Source of the DNA: Bacteroidales bacterium UBA4179
GTDB lineage: Bacteria; Bacteroidota; Bacteroidia; Bacteroidales; Dysgonomonadaceae
Direction of reading: 5' to 3'
DNA length: 52,739 nt
Assembly (NCBI GenBank): GCA_002381125.1
Contig: DFUT01000001.1
Coordinates: 1 to 52,739, forward strand
In this document: positions 16,873 to 25,576 of the stretch, piece after piece
Position numbering within the stretch: the stretch's first letter is position 1
Layout of the letters: every line of letters starts with the position of its first letter
Program-made: the position numbers and the translations under genes
Notes under the pieces: model-generated
What the model was told of the DNA's origin: nothing
What the model saw: only the letters and a program-made list of their open reading frames with translations
Database searches by the model: none

Positions 16873-19299
16873 TTAACGGAGATAGTCCGTATTTATTTTG
16901 TCGGCAAAAGCTTTTAGCTCTTTTATGGTTATCGCAAGTTCCTCTTTCCACTCGGGGAAGGCAGATGCGTCTTTCCCTCGAAGTTTATCCATTTTTCGTA
17001 ATACGTCACACAGGTATTCTGCATTTAATTGAGCAAGAAAAGGATGGATTTTATGGCATAGCCGTTGTGCTCCTTCAAAATCGTTTTCCCTGATCATTTG
17101 TTCCAGTTTTTTGGTGTCTTCATAGGTCGATTCCACAAATCCGGTGAGAATTTCTTTCATTGTTTCTTCATCACCCTCGAATAACGATGCCAGAAGAGAA
17201 AAATCGTTTGTTAATTTGTTTTGTGATATTGTTCGTTTCTTGTTCCCGGATAGAATTTCGGAAAGTTTTTTCATGTCGATGGGTTTTGTTATAAAACCGC
17301 TGAATCCTGCAGATACGGCTTTTTCTTCGGTAAAGTCGTCGTACGCAGTCATTAACCATACGGGAACATTGGCATCCGTTTTTCGGATATGTTTTAAAAT
17401 ATCGCTGCCTGTTGTTTTTCCAAGTTCCATATCCGTAAACACAATATCGTAGTTTGAAATGTTTGTTATGCATTCGTGGATATTGGTGTTGTCATCACAT
17501 AAAGTTATCCGGTGACCCATTTGTTGCAATACTTCTTTCAACATGGTGCCCAATGCAGGATGGTCTTCGAAAATCAGGATACGGAACGAAACAGGATGAT
17601 TGTTTTGGGTAGGGATATTCTTCTCTGCGACGGCTGTTTCGTTTGTTTCTTTAATCTGTTTGAGGGGTAGTTCAATCGTAACGCATGTTCCTTTATCTTT
17701 TTTCGATTGTATTTGGATTGTACCGTTGAGTGCTTCTGTAAGTCCTTTTGTGACGTACATTCCAAAACCGCTGCCTTCTTCTTTTAACGGGTTTTGTATA
17801 CGGGAGAACGGTTTGAAAATTTCGGGCATATCTTTCTCATCGATTCCAATGCCGGTATCGGAGACAGTGAAGATAATGTGGTTGAATTCGGTCTGTTGCA
17901 ACGAGAGCTTAACGCTTCCTTTTACCGTGTATTTAACGGCATTGGAAAGGAGATTGGAGAGAATTTGTTTTAGGATGGTGGAGTCGGTTTCGGCAATGAA
18001 AGGATTTTCTATGCGGTTATCGAATTCCAAGTGAAGGTTTTTTGTTTCGGCGAAAGGGCGAAACATTTCAATGGATTCTTCCACTACTTCTATGAGATTG
18101 AAACGGGATATATTCAGTTTTTTTGAATTTTTTTCCAGTCGGGAAAATTCGAGCAAATTCGCAAGCATTGTCAGTATGTATTTCCCTGAATGCTGTGCCG
18201 ATTGAATTTGTTGTTTTTTGGTTTCGGATGTTTCGGTTGATTTCCATAAATCCATATAGCCCATGATGGAAGAAAGAGGTGTTTTGATATCGTGAGAAAC
18301 GGAGAGCAGCAATTTATGGCGGCTTTCCATGAGTTCTTCGGTGAGTTTTTTTTCTTTAATCAAGTCGATCCGAGCCTTCTGACCTTTGTTCAGGTCATTT
18401 ATGATGAGCAGGATGAAGGCCAATATCAAAAGCAAAGAGAACGTACCGACAGTAACCGAGAAAATATAAATTTTCCGGGTAAGTTGGCTACTATCTGAAA
18501 TTCCTCTGTGAGCTGTTTCGATTGTTTCATGATGGAGGCGGGTTAGCAGTTGCGAAAGTTGCAACGATATTTCCTGTTCCGAAAAAACCAGATCCCTTAC
18601 TTGTTTCTCAATTCCTTGAATTTGCGATGAATAATTCCGAGATGCCTTGTGAGTTGTTTCTATCAGATCGGTATATGTTTCTTTATCCATTCCCGATTTT
18701 AATGTATCCTTTTCTATCGTGGTCACACTTATCGTCGTGTCGACAGCGGAATGTGGTTTAAATACGTTTTTCAGCCTGCTCCAGAAATCTTTTTTTTCTT
18801 TGACGATGACTGTGGTACTTTGATTGGTGGCAATAACGGACGAGTCTTGAATATGCTCTATTTTTTTGTTTAACTCTTTCAGCGGATTTTGCGATTTAAA
18901 TTGTTTGGCTAATTTGGAGACGAGTACATTTTTTTCTCCCAACAGGCCATGAATATTTCGAAGCAACGTATCCTGACTTTGTGAAGGGGTAAGACGCTGC
19001 ATTTCTTTTATTTGACGTGAAATATCTTTATAAAGAGAATCGTATTGCTGTTCAAAAACGGGGTTGGGTGATGAAAGTAGAACATTGGTTATATTCTGAA
19101 TTTGTTGGATGGATGAGATCAATTGATTGGTATAGGAAAGGATTTGATTGGACTGCGCAATTTCTTCTTCTTGAGTGTCGATGTTTTTTTTCAATGTGTA
19201 CGAATAGATGAAAATGCCACAGAAATAGAGGATCACTATCAAAAATATTAATCCTATTTTTATTCTGATGGTATGCTCCGGTGTGTTGTTTTTTTTCAT
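16873..19299 (-). CDS. Hybrid sensor histidine kinase with receiver and HPt domains (RteA-like)
   Basis: About 808 residues. Order: membrane helix 1 (IGLIFLIVILYFCGIFIYSY), a long helical periplasmic sensor region of about 240 residues, membrane helix 2 (FSVTVGTFSLLLILAFILLI), dimerisation/phosphoacceptor domain with SVSHDIKTPLSS (His about 336), catalytic domain (N box NLLSNAVKYT, G1 DTGIGID, G2 GSGFGMYV), receiver (Asp about 623 in VFTDMELG) and an HPt domain (His about 749 in CHKIHPF). The likely relay is His-Asp-His then the neighbouring regulator Asp53. An in-frame TTG at 19344 lies inside a TATATTTG -7 box and cannot be the start; ATG at 19299 has GAGGAA about 9 bases upstream, and ATG at 19308 is the alternative. 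The ligand is unknown. Confidence 0.9.
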   Translation of the reverse strand: MKKNNTPEHTIRIKIGLIFLIVILYFCGIFIYSYTLKKNIDTQEEEIAQSNQILSYTNQLISSIQQIQNITNVLLSSPNPVFEQQYDSLYKDISRQIKEMQRLTPSQSQDTLLRNIHGLLGEKNVLVSKLAKQFKSQNPLKELNKKIEHIQDSSVIATNQSTTVIVKEKKDFWSRLKNVFKPHSAVDTTISVTTIEKDTLKSGMDKETYTDLIETTHKASRNYSSQIQGIEKQVRDLVFSEQEISLQLSQLLTRLHHETIETAHRGISDSSQLTRKIYIFSVTVGTFSLLLILAFILLIINDLNKGQKARIDLIKEKKLTEELMESRHKLLLSVSHDIKTPLSSIMGYMDLWKSTETSETKKQQIQSAQHSGKYILTMLANLLEFSRLEKNSKKLNISRFNLIEVVEESIEMFRPFAETKNLHLEFDNRIENPFIAETDSTILKQILSNLLSNAVKYTVKGSVKLSLQQTEFNHIIFTVSDTGIGIDEKDMPEIFKPFSRIQNPLKEEGSGFGMYVTKGLTEALNGTIQIQSKKDKGTCVTIELPLKQIKETNETAVAEKNIPTQNNHPVSFRILIFEDHPALGTMLKEVLQQMGHRITLCDDNTNIHECITNISNYDIVFTDMELGKTTGSDILKHIRKTDANVPVWLMTAYDDFTEEKAVSAGFSGFITKPIDMKKLSEILSGNKKRTISQNKLTNDFSLLASLFEGDEETMKEILTGFVESTYEDTKKLEQMIRENDFEGAQRLCHKIHPFLAQLNAEYLCDVLRKMDKLRGKDASAFPEWKEELAITIKELKAFADKINTDYLR

Positions 19300-19341
19300 C
19301 TTTACCATTTCCTCAACAATGCTTTTCGAAGATTCCTTTTT

Positions 19342-19349
19342 CAAATATA
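19342..19349 (-). promoter_or_regulatory. -7 box for the hybrid kinase gene
   Basis: TATATTTG on the minus strand. The transcript would begin near 19336, leaving a leader of roughly 35 bases before ATG 19299. The box contains the TTG that an ORF finder would take as a start codon. Confidence 0.55.
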
Positions 19350-19661
19350 CACGATAATTTTCAATTTACACATTGACAACTAAAAGTTGCGTTCCCATAA
19401 ATTCAATTTGTTTTATTGTGAGTCCTCATGAGAGTGTGATGTGGAATATTTCTACATTTTCCACGCATTTTCCACAATATCGAATGATGGCACACAGAGT
19501 CCCTCTTTTTCTATTTAGTTGTATATGAGTAAATTGAAATACGATTAGATATTTTTGTACGTTATTTGAATAAAGATAAGTGAACAGAATGATTTGATAT
19601 TGATGGCCATCAAAAAAAAATCGACAAAAAGATTAAGTTTCACATTTAAAATTTAAAGACA
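19350..19661. other. Divergent intergenic region, kinase versus exported protein
   Basis: AT-rich, no ORF. On the plus strand TATTTTTG at 19550-19557 is a possible -7 box for the exported protein gene at 19662, giving a leader of about 100 bases. A TTG at 19534-19536 is too close to serve as a good -33 element. Otherwise nothing is recognised. Confidence 0.4.
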
Positions 19662-20045
19662 ATGAAAAAAGTTATTTTATCGGTAGCATTAATTCTTGGA
19701 ATAGTGGGAGCAACAAATGCTCGAATCCAAGATCAAGGTCAGGTTCAACAGGACCGGACAACGGTTATTTCAACACAATCGCAAGACGATGGTTTTAAAG
19801 ATGTAAAATTGGAAGATTTGAATGAGAAGGTGCAGGCTGCAATAAGCGTAGTAGCTGAAAATTATAATATCGATGTTCTTCAGTATAACGCAGAAAAACA
19901 GATTACGAAGGTAGAAGCAACCAAGAAGGACGATCAATCGAAGAAAACGTTCTACTTCGATGCTGAAGGTAATGAGATAACAATGGATGCTGCTCCGGTG
20001 CAGCCTGAGAAAATAGAAGAAGAATCCGAAGAGATTCTATGGTAG
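19662..20045 (+). CDS. Small exported PepSY-like protein
   Basis: 127 residues with a signal peptide (MKKVILSVALILGIVGATNA, cleavage after the Ala). The mature region has one PepSY/BLIP-like unit: LNEKVQAAISVVAENYNIDVLQYNAEKQITKVEA followed by KTFYFDAEGNEIT, the typical strand ending in a D-x-x-G turn. The tail is acidic (PEKIEEESEEILW). Such proteins are periplasmic and often lie near two-component or membrane-stress genes; here the divergent neighbour is the hybrid kinase. A link to that kinase is inference. The gene ends just before the candidate left junction of the mobile island. Confidence 0.65.
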   Translation: MKKVILSVALILGIVGATNARIQDQGQVQQDRTTVISTQSQDDGFKDVKLEDLNEKVQAAISVVAENYNIDVLQYNAEKQITKVEATKKDDQSKKTFYFDAEGNEITMDAAPVQPEKIEEESEEILW

Positions 20046-20601
20046 AAATGAATTCATGTTGGAAGTGTTTTGGGTTTTCATAAGTAATTGAAACACAGAT
20101 AAAAACGCGGTGCTTCCAAAATTGAACGGTACAAAAAAGTGCAATAGCAAAAAATGGGAAATCTAAGAGTTTTGCAGAGCAAAACCAGCCTTCAAAGATA
20201 TGCAAGTTTTAACAGATTGTTAAGATTATTTAACCTTTTGTTTTGAGGCAATTTTGCCGTTTGCTAAGTCTGGCTGACAATAGGAGGTCATTTTAAGGCT
20301 TTGCCGATAGCCCGAAAATCGACTAAAACCAGGGTTCTTGTACCGCAGTTGCATCTTGGATGCTCTAAGTATCTGGTATTCAATGGTGGTTAATAATTCA
20401 AAGTCAACTATGGACAGAATTTCTGACTGTCAATCGTACCCATGTTTATGTGTCGCCAGACAGGTAATCTTTGGTACAAAGTGAATCAAAAAAGTAGGGA
20501 AAAGAAAGTTGTAATTGAAGTTTTGATGCCAAAATGCGGTAAAAAACGCCTTCTTCACCTTATTTAATATGGCAAGTTATCTGTAATTGGTGGAAAAGTT
20601 G
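20046..20601. other. Non-coding left end of the accessory island
   Basis: About 550 bases without a credible gene. It holds a candidate end repeat at 20050-20063, three GGTACAA motifs (20128 and 20473 plus strand, 20338 minus strand), a perfect 7-bp-arm hairpin (GTTTTGC/GCAAAAC, 20169-20185) and a 5-bp-arm hairpin (GGCAA/TTGCC, 20248-20259). The layout suits an integrase-binding end, with arm-type sites in both orientations. No tRNA gene is seen. Confidence 0.45.
20128..20479. repeat. GGTACAA motifs, left-end group
   Basis: GGTACAA at 20128-20134 (+), 20338-20344 (-) and 20473-20479 (+). Two are preceded by C. Matching copies occur at 32529, 33497 and 33508, all plus strand. These may be integrase arm-type sites. 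Confidence 0.45.
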
Positions 20602-20621
20602 TAACTTTGCGGCGCAAAGTT
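20602..20621 (+). promoter_or_regulatory. -7 box overlapped by a 19-bp palindrome (KilA-N gene)
   Basis: TAACTTTG at 20602-20609 is a -7 box for the KilA-N gene at 20640. Overlapping it, AACTTTGCG (20603-20611), one G, then CGCAAAGTT (20613-20621) form a perfect inverted repeat over the presumed transcript start. This is a likely operator, perhaps for self-repression by the KilA-N DNA-binding protein (inference). Confidence 0.55.
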
Positions 20622-20639
20622 TGTAAAACAGCAGACAAT

Positions 20640-20849
20640 ATGGCAAAGATAACAGTACAGAATACGCAGATAACGGTCATTAAGCAGAATGAAGATGACT
20701 ACATCAGCCTAACAGACATGTTGAAGGCTAAGGATGGTGAGTTTTTCTTCTCTAACTGGCTACGCAATCGCAACACCATAGAGTTCCTTGGAATTTGGGA
20801 GCGGTTGATGAATCCGAATTTTAATTGTGCCGAATTCGACATAATTAAA
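20640..20849 (+). pseudogene. KilA-N domain protein, 5' part, interrupted by the IS element
   Basis: Encodes 70 residues from MAKITVQNTQITVIKQNEDD, with the KilA-N start YISLTDMLKAKDG..FFFSNWLRNRNTIEFLGIWE and NPNFNCAEFDIIK. It is cut at 20849 by the IS30-family insertion. Joining codon AAA (20847-20849) to TCT at 22008 restores IIKSQAGLNRF in frame, giving a full protein of 266 residues. KilA-N is a DNA-binding domain of phages and mobile elements. Read-through into the IS adds a few residues and then stops. Confidence 0.85.
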
Positions 20850-20973
20850 CTTGAGTTCAACTTATAAATGCAACTTTTTGGGTGCGGATAATAAGCAATA
20901 AAAACATTTATTTTTCAGAGAGGAAAGAGAGACAATGTCCCCCTTTCTCTCACTCTGAATGGATAAAGTTTGC

Positions 20974-20981
20974 TATCTTTG
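20974..20981 (+). promoter_or_regulatory. -7 box of the IS transposase gene
   Basis: TATCTTTG lies 36 bases before the transposase ATG at 21017 and matches TAnnTTTG. The start at 21017 is therefore preferred over the longer frame from 20882. Confidence 0.55.
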
Positions 20982-21016
20982 CTTTAATTGTCCGTCCAAA
21001 GAAAAAAAAGTTGCAG

Positions 21017-21997
21017 ATGAGCAAACATATAACCGAGGAACAAAGGTATGCAATTTCTATGATGTTGCAAATACCGATGAGCAAAAAAGCAATAGCGGAA
21101 GCTATCGGAGTAGATAAAAGCACTGTTTACAGGGAGATAAAGCGCAATTGCGACGCCCGAAGTGGTAGCTATAGCATGGAGCTTGCCCAGCGAAAAGCAG
21201 ACAGGCGCAAGCAGCAAAAACATCGCAAGGAAGTGCTTACACCGGCAATGAGAAAACGGATAATAAAGCTGTTGAAGAAAGGATTCAGCCCGGAGCAGAT
21301 TGTCGGCAGGAGCCGCTTGGAGGGAATTGCGATGGTATCTCACGAAACGATATATCGCTGGATTTGGGAGGATAAGCGGCGGGGTGGCAAACTGCACAAA
21401 TATCTTCGCAGACAAGGTCGCAGGTATGCCAAACGTGGTTCTAAAAATGCAGGGCGAGGATTTATCCCAGGCAGGGTGGATATTGATGAGCGTCCCGAGA
21501 TAGTGGAACTGAAGGAGAGATTTGGTGATTTAGAGATAGATACAATTATTGGTAAGAACCACAAAGGTGCCATTCTTACCATTAACGACAGAGCAACAAG
21601 CAGGGTCTGGATACGCAAGTTGTCGGGAAAAGAAGCCATCCCGGTAGCTAAGATTGCAGTATGGGCACTGCGGAAAGTGAAAAACTTAATACACACAATT
21701 ACGGCTGACAATGGAAAGGAGTTTGCAAAGCACGAGGAAATTGCGCAAAAATTGGAAATAAAATTCTATTTTTGCAAACCATACCACTCATGGGAACGTG
21801 GTGCCAATGAAAACACCAACGGGCTTATCAGGCAGTATATCCCAAAGGGTAAGGACTTTAGTGAAGTAACCAACAAACAGATTAAGTGGATTGAAAATAA
21901 ACTCAATAATCGACCTCGTAAAAGACTTGGATACCTCACGCCAAACGAAAAATTTAAACAAATTATTAATCAGAATTCTGTTGCATTTGCAAGTTGA
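21017..21997 (+). CDS. IS30-family transposase (IS4351 type)
   Basis: 326 residues. The N-terminal helix-turn-helix (EEQRYAISMMLQIPMSKKAIAEAIGVDKSTVYREIKRN) binds the IS ends. A second HTH-like block follows (LKKGFSPEQIVGRSRLEG). The DDE catalytic core has Asp in DLEIDTIIG, Asp in HTITADNGKEF and Glu in WERGANENTNGLIRQY, the classic IS30 spacing. The frame is intact, so the element could still move. The stop lies 7 bases before the right end of the IS. Confidence 0.95.
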   Translation: MSKHITEEQRYAISMMLQIPMSKKAIAEAIGVDKSTVYREIKRNCDARSGSYSMELAQRKADRRKQQKHRKEVLTPAMRKRIIKLLKKGFSPEQIVGRSRLEGIAMVSHETIYRWIWEDKRRGGKLHKYLRRQGRRYAKRGSKNAGRGFIPGRVDIDERPEIVELKERFGDLEIDTIIGKNHKGAILTINDRATSRVWIRKLSGKEAIPVAKIAVWALRKVKNLIHTITADNGKEFAKHEEIAQKLEIKFYFCKPYHSWERGANENTNGLIRQYIPKGKDFSEVTNKQIKWIENKLNNRPRKRLGYLTPNEKFKQIINQNSVAFAS

Positions 21998-22004
21998 ATT
22001 CAGC

Positions 22005-22598
22005 AAATCTCAGGCCGGATTGAACCGTTTCCGCCTCAGTGCCAAAGAGTGGACAGAAAAGACTAATGCCATCGGTATTATCTCAAAGGCAGGACGTTAT
22101 GGTGGCACTTATGCCCACAAGGACATTGCCTTTGAGTTTGCCATGTGGATAAGCCCAGAGTTCAAGGTATATTTGATACGTGAGTTCCAACGGCTGAAAG
22201 ACGAGGAGCAGAAACAATTAGGCTGGACGGCGAAACGTGAACTGTCGAAAATCAACTATCGCATTCATACGGATGCCATCAAGCAGAACCTAATCCCTGA
22301 AGAGGTGACGGCCGCACAGGCCAGCATCATCTATGCGGAAGAAGCGGATGTGCTCAATGTTGCCATGTTCGGACAGACGGCCAAGCAATGGCGTGAAGCC
22401 CATCCTGAGTTGAAAGGGAATATTCGTGACTATGCTTCCATCAACGAACTCATTTGCCTGGCAAATATGGAGAACATCAATGCAGTTCTCATTGATGAGG
22501 GAGTGCCACAGGGCGACCGACTTGTCCGCCTCAATCAGATAGCCATCAATCAGATGCGTGTGTTAGAGAACGATGATAATAGAAACCTGTTAAAATGA
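22005..22598 (+). pseudogene. KilA-N domain protein, 3' part
   Basis: Continuation of the interrupted gene after the IS, from codon AAA 22005 (second copy of the target duplication). It encodes SQAGLNRFRLSAKEWTEKTNAIGI, then SKAGRYGGTYAHKDIAFEFAMWISPEF, the end of the KilA-N domain, then a C-terminal region of about 120 residues (AAQASIIYAEEADVLNVAMFGQTAKQWR...) common to these proteins. An in-frame ATG in the IS could in principle give a fusion product, but no promoter was identified for that. Confidence 0.85.
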
Positions 22599-22800
22599 TA
22601 TGAGTGGATAGGACATAACATAGAACTACATAAGTAAGCGTTGACTTTTTGATTCTTGCTATAGAAATTTCGCCAAAATATTTCCCGAGAAGAAAAAGGT
22701 TGATGCTCGCGTTTAGGCGCGGGCTGAGACTATATCTGGGGAAACGGCGTTTGGCGATGCCTCTATAGCGGATGTGGAATCAGACTCGCGCCATCTTTAT

Positions 22801-22834
22801 GCCCTACGATTAGTAAAGTTTAACGCCCTACGAT
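22801..22834 (+). repeat. Direct repeat GCCCTACGAT upstream of the lipoprotein cluster
   Basis: Two exact copies at 22801-22810 and 22825-22834, 24 bases apart, in the 297-base gap before the first lipoprotein gene. The same gap has a GC-rich inverted segment near 22708-22730 (CGCG...CGCG) that may end KilA-N transcription. The direct repeats could be a regulator site. Confidence 0.35.
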
Positions 22835-22895
22835 GCAAGATTTCCGACGCCTCACGTTTGTATAGACAGAACATAAAAGTAAAAACATAACAGAA

Positions 22896-23726
22896 ATGAC
22901 AACAAAGAAAATCTGGAGACTCGCCTTTGCGATGCTTGCTGCTTTCTCCCTCGTCTCTTGCAGCAGCGACGATGATGACAAAGACATTACCAAGGAAATT
23001 ATCATGAATGTTTCCGCTGAACCGGGCGTTATGTACGATCTCTTCGACAGCATGGGAGAGCATCCCATCGAGTGTATGCAAGTGATGACGGAAGACGAGC
23101 CGGGACAATGGCAGAACCTATACTTCAGCGAAGTCAAAGGCTTCACTTACAAAAGAGGTCATGAATACGTGCTGCGCGTGAAACGGACTATTTTGGCCAA
23201 CCCTCCCCAGGATGCCAGCAACCGCACATACGAACTGGTGCGCATCCTCGCCGACAAGAAAGTGGAAGAGGTGGCAGAACCTGTGGAGAAAGAAGTAAAG
23301 AGCGAGGCCGACATAGAGTATGAGCAGCAGTGCCCGGTAGAAAAGTATGCCATAGCCAAAGGTGGTGAATACATGGTGGATGCCGATGGCAAGATGACAT
23401 ACGCCGATGGTACGCCGACTCCCGAATTTGACAAGCATGCACAAATCTACTTAGAGAACATTCTCGACAAGAGCCATCCGCTATGGCAGGCTGGTGCCCG
23501 TTATCAGGCAACCTACGCCTACGTTCTTTCACCGCTTACCGATGAGATACGCCTTGTACCGAGCAATCATTCTTGCTTCCTCTTCAAGAACATACTAACC
23601 GAGAGCGAGATGACCCACGTACAGCAATCGATGAAACAGGGAGAAACCCTGCGCTACGCCCTCATCCTCTCCAATGTCTATAAGCGCGGAATACAAAAAG
23701 TGGAGTTCACAATTAAGAAGAAATGA
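22896..23726 (+). CDS. Surface lipoprotein, DUF4377-like N-terminal domain
   Basis: 276 residues with a lipoprotein signal peptide (MTTKKIWRLAFAMLAAFS, lipobox LVSC, Cys about 22) followed by SSDDDDKD. In Bacteroidetes an acidic stretch just after the lipidated Cys acts as an export signal to the cell surface, so surface display is likely. Residues about 30-105 look like DUF4377 (IECMQVMTEDEPGQWQNLYF, VKGFTYKRGHEYVLRVKR). The last 130 residues (KYAIAKGGEYMVDADGKMTY to KVEFTIKKK) form a second domain I do not recognise. It overlaps the next gene by 4 bases (ATGA), implying translational coupling. The signal-peptide DNA is almost identical to that of the gene at 26876. Confidence 0.8.
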   Translation: MTTKKIWRLAFAMLAAFSLVSCSSDDDDKDITKEIIMNVSAEPGVMYDLFDSMGEHPIECMQVMTEDEPGQWQNLYFSEVKGFTYKRGHEYVLRVKRTILANPPQDASNRTYELVRILADKKVEEVAEPVEKEVKSEADIEYEQQCPVEKYAIAKGGEYMVDADGKMTYADGTPTPEFDKHAQIYLENILDKSHPLWQAGARYQATYAYVLSPLTDEIRLVPSNHSCFLFKNILTESEMTHVQQSMKQGETLRYALILSNVYKRGIQKVEFTIKKK

Positions 23727-24676
23727 GAACAATGAAAATCTGGAGAAAATCGCGATTAAGCGAGTGCCATGCAAATTTGTTTGCGAATGGCCGAGTGAGA
23801 GCGATTTATGTAAACATCTTCGTGATGTGCGCTGCCATGCTCTCCCTTGCCTCTTGCAACAGCGAAAGCAAAGATGGGGATTGGGACCCGATGGTCTGGA
23901 AGGCTGAAGTGCCAGTACAGACTACAGATAAGGTTTATAATGTTTCAGAAGACGGTGAGACTATTGTTTTTTCATGTCTTAACTACTCCAGACCTTGGTT
24001 TTCCGAAGCCGAGGTTGATGGAGAGCCAATCCTTCCGCCCTATATGGACGAAATTGGCTATGGGCTTATTTACGGTGAGAATTTCCGTGCAGAGATACAC
24101 GGCAATAAACTGTCCATTGAATTTAAGCCCAATAAAACAGCGCAGACAACGAATACTTCTATTACCGTGACAGCAGGTGATATTTTCTATACGTTCCGTT
24201 TCAAGCAGTTTGCAAGCACCGTGTGGCAGTATACCTGCCAAGTCAAGTACTCCCTCTACAGCGTGAGCGACGACCTTCTCCGGTTCTACGACATCACCGC
24301 CGAATACCTCGGCATCGACGGAAAACAGCACACCGAGGTTATTACTGACAAAAGTTGGAGCTACATCCCCGAACCTGTCGGTTTCGCCGATATACCCGAA
24401 GATTTCAAGTGCAAGATAGCAGCTGTTCGCAAGTCTGAACTCCCCGAATTGACAGCTGACTATTATGAAATCGGATACGGGGTTGACGTACATGTCAACT
24501 TTCTCACTGCTGATGGCAAGTTGGTTTCCAACATAAAGCACACTATGCCCGACACCTTCACCTTTGAAACAGACAAGACTGGAATGCAGAAATTTCTGGA
24601 ATCCACATCTAAGATAGAAATCACCGATTACTCACAGAAGTTCGATAAAGCAGACTTGATTGAAAGGCTGAAATGA
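23723..24676 (+). CDS. Lipoprotein with BACON-like N-terminal region
   Basis: 317 residues. The N-terminus MRTMKIWR matches the signal cassette of its neighbours, then 26 extra residues intervene before the hydrophobic MCAAMLSLASC lipobox, so the signal peptide is unusually long. The mature part begins NSESKDGDWD, acidic as in surface lipoproteins. Residues about 75-170 (ETIVFSCLNYSRPWFSEAEV ... ITVTAGDIFYTFRFKQFA) resemble a BACON-type beta domain. The C-terminal half is unrecognised. Start 23723 overlaps the previous stop; the next gene follows 1 base after its stop. It belongs to the lipoprotein operon. Confidence 0.75.
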   Translation: MRTMKIWRKSRLSECHANLFANGRVRAIYVNIFVMCAAMLSLASCNSESKDGDWDPMVWKAEVPVQTTDKVYNVSEDGETIVFSCLNYSRPWFSEAEVDGEPILPPYMDEIGYGLIYGENFRAEIHGNKLSIEFKPNKTAQTTNTSITVTAGDIFYTFRFKQFASTVWQYTCQVKYSLYSVSDDLLRFYDITAEYLGIDGKQHTEVITDKSWSYIPEPVGFADIPEDFKCKIAAVRKSELPELTADYYEIGYGVDVHVNFLTADGKLVSNIKHTMPDTFTFETDKTGMQKFLESTSKIEITDYSQKFDKADLIERLK

Positions 24677-24677
24677 T

Positions 24678-25475
24678 ATGAAAAAGGTAATATCCATCCT
24701 GTTTGCTCTTGCTTTGGTTTCGTGCCGCCCATCATCAAACCAGCCGGCCTCTGAATCATCTGCAAGTGATTCTGTAGAATTGAAGAAGCAGGAAGCATGG
24801 GAATCGGTACACAGGCTTGACAGTGTTGAAACCCTACTGGCGGAGGAAAAGAAAGAGTATGATGCTGAGGCATCCGCTTCCGACAAACCTGCGAGACAAT
24901 ACAGCGAGCATGAGTTGAACGCCATCATGGACACGATTGGGCAGCGGCTCAGCAAGTGCAAAGAACTGTCTAGCTGCATCAGCAGTTATTGTGTGGTGGC
25001 TAACGGCATAGAGGTGAACTTCATCTATAACACCGCAGAACGCCGTCGGCTGTTCCGCCAGAAAGTCTACGATGCACCCATCCTGAAATTTGTCGGGCCG
25101 GAATCTCCCATACGGATGTCTAAGACTGGTGTAAACAATACGCTGGGCATCAGCATCCGTCCTACCCAAGACGTTTTCCCTATTACAGCCGAGGAAGTAA
25201 CCTTCATATTGAAGAACAACAGCAGCAGTGAGTTGACTTGTGGCGAACATTGCGAGATAGCGTTTCTTGATGCCGAAGGCGTCTGGCGCAAACTGCCCCG
25301 GAATGAAATCGTCAATGACATAGGCTATGAGGTGCGGCCTCACGGGAGCAGAATAGTCATCGGCAGACTCAATCCCAAGGCATTCCCCACGCCAGCCACC
25401 CGCTACCGTTTCTTCTATCCCGTCACGCATAACGGGAAGAACATTATGCTCATAGCAGAATATGAAATGAGATGA
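24678..25475 (+). CDS. Lipoprotein with C-terminal Ig-like (Big_14-type) domain
   Basis: 265 residues. Signal peptide MKKVISILFALALVSC, Cys16, then RPSSNQ, which lacks the acidic surface signal of its neighbours, so periplasmic-side anchoring is more likely. A charged, probably helical region (residues about 30-90) is followed by a region with two Cys (SKCKELSSC). The last 110 residues, from GISIRPTQDVFPITAEEVTFILKN to YRFFYPVTHNGKNIMLIAEYEM, match the Ig-like fold seen in secreted proteins with NxSSSELTCGEH...W. The ligand is unknown. Third gene of the run. Confidence 0.75.
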   Translation: MKKVISILFALALVSCRPSSNQPASESSASDSVELKKQEAWESVHRLDSVETLLAEEKKEYDAEASASDKPARQYSEHELNAIMDTIGQRLSKCKELSSCISSYCVVANGIEVNFIYNTAERRRLFRQKVYDAPILKFVGPESPIRMSKTGVNNTLGISIRPTQDVFPITAEEVTFILKNNSSSELTCGEHCEIAFLDAEGVWRKLPRNEIVNDIGYEVRPHGSRIVIGRLNPKAFPTPATRYRFFYPVTHNGKNIMLIAEYEMR

Positions 25476-25576
25476 AATGAGATGTCATGGGAGGTCAGGG
25501 GTGCTACTACTATCCTTGCAGTACAATAAAAGCAGCAGGGTTTCCGTTTATATTTATGGATATAACTTAAAATATA

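Larger units (their letters stand above)
20850..22004 (+). mobile_element. IS4351: IS30-family insertion sequence, IS4351 or very close relative
   Basis: Exactly 1155 bases between two copies of AAA (20847-20849 and 22005-22007), a 3-bp target duplication. The terminal 25 bases are imperfect inverted repeats with 20 matches by my alignment; the cores are TTCAACTT and AAATGCAAC. As I recall, IS4351 of Bacteroides is 1155 bp with 25-bp imperfect ends and a 326-codon transposase, and all three agree. IS4351 flanks Tn4351 (ermF). Here there is one copy and no resistance gene. Insertion is inside the KilA-N gene, in the same direction. Confidence 0.9.

Noticed and set aside
19300..19344. TTG at 19344 as the start of the hybrid kinase
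   Set aside because: It lies inside a TATATTTG -7 box, so it would not be in the transcript; ATG 19299 or 19308 is better.
20850..22004. A compound transposon such as Tn4351 (two IS4351 copies with ermF)
   Set aside because: Only one IS copy is present and no resistance genes are seen; the 3-bp duplication flanks the single IS.
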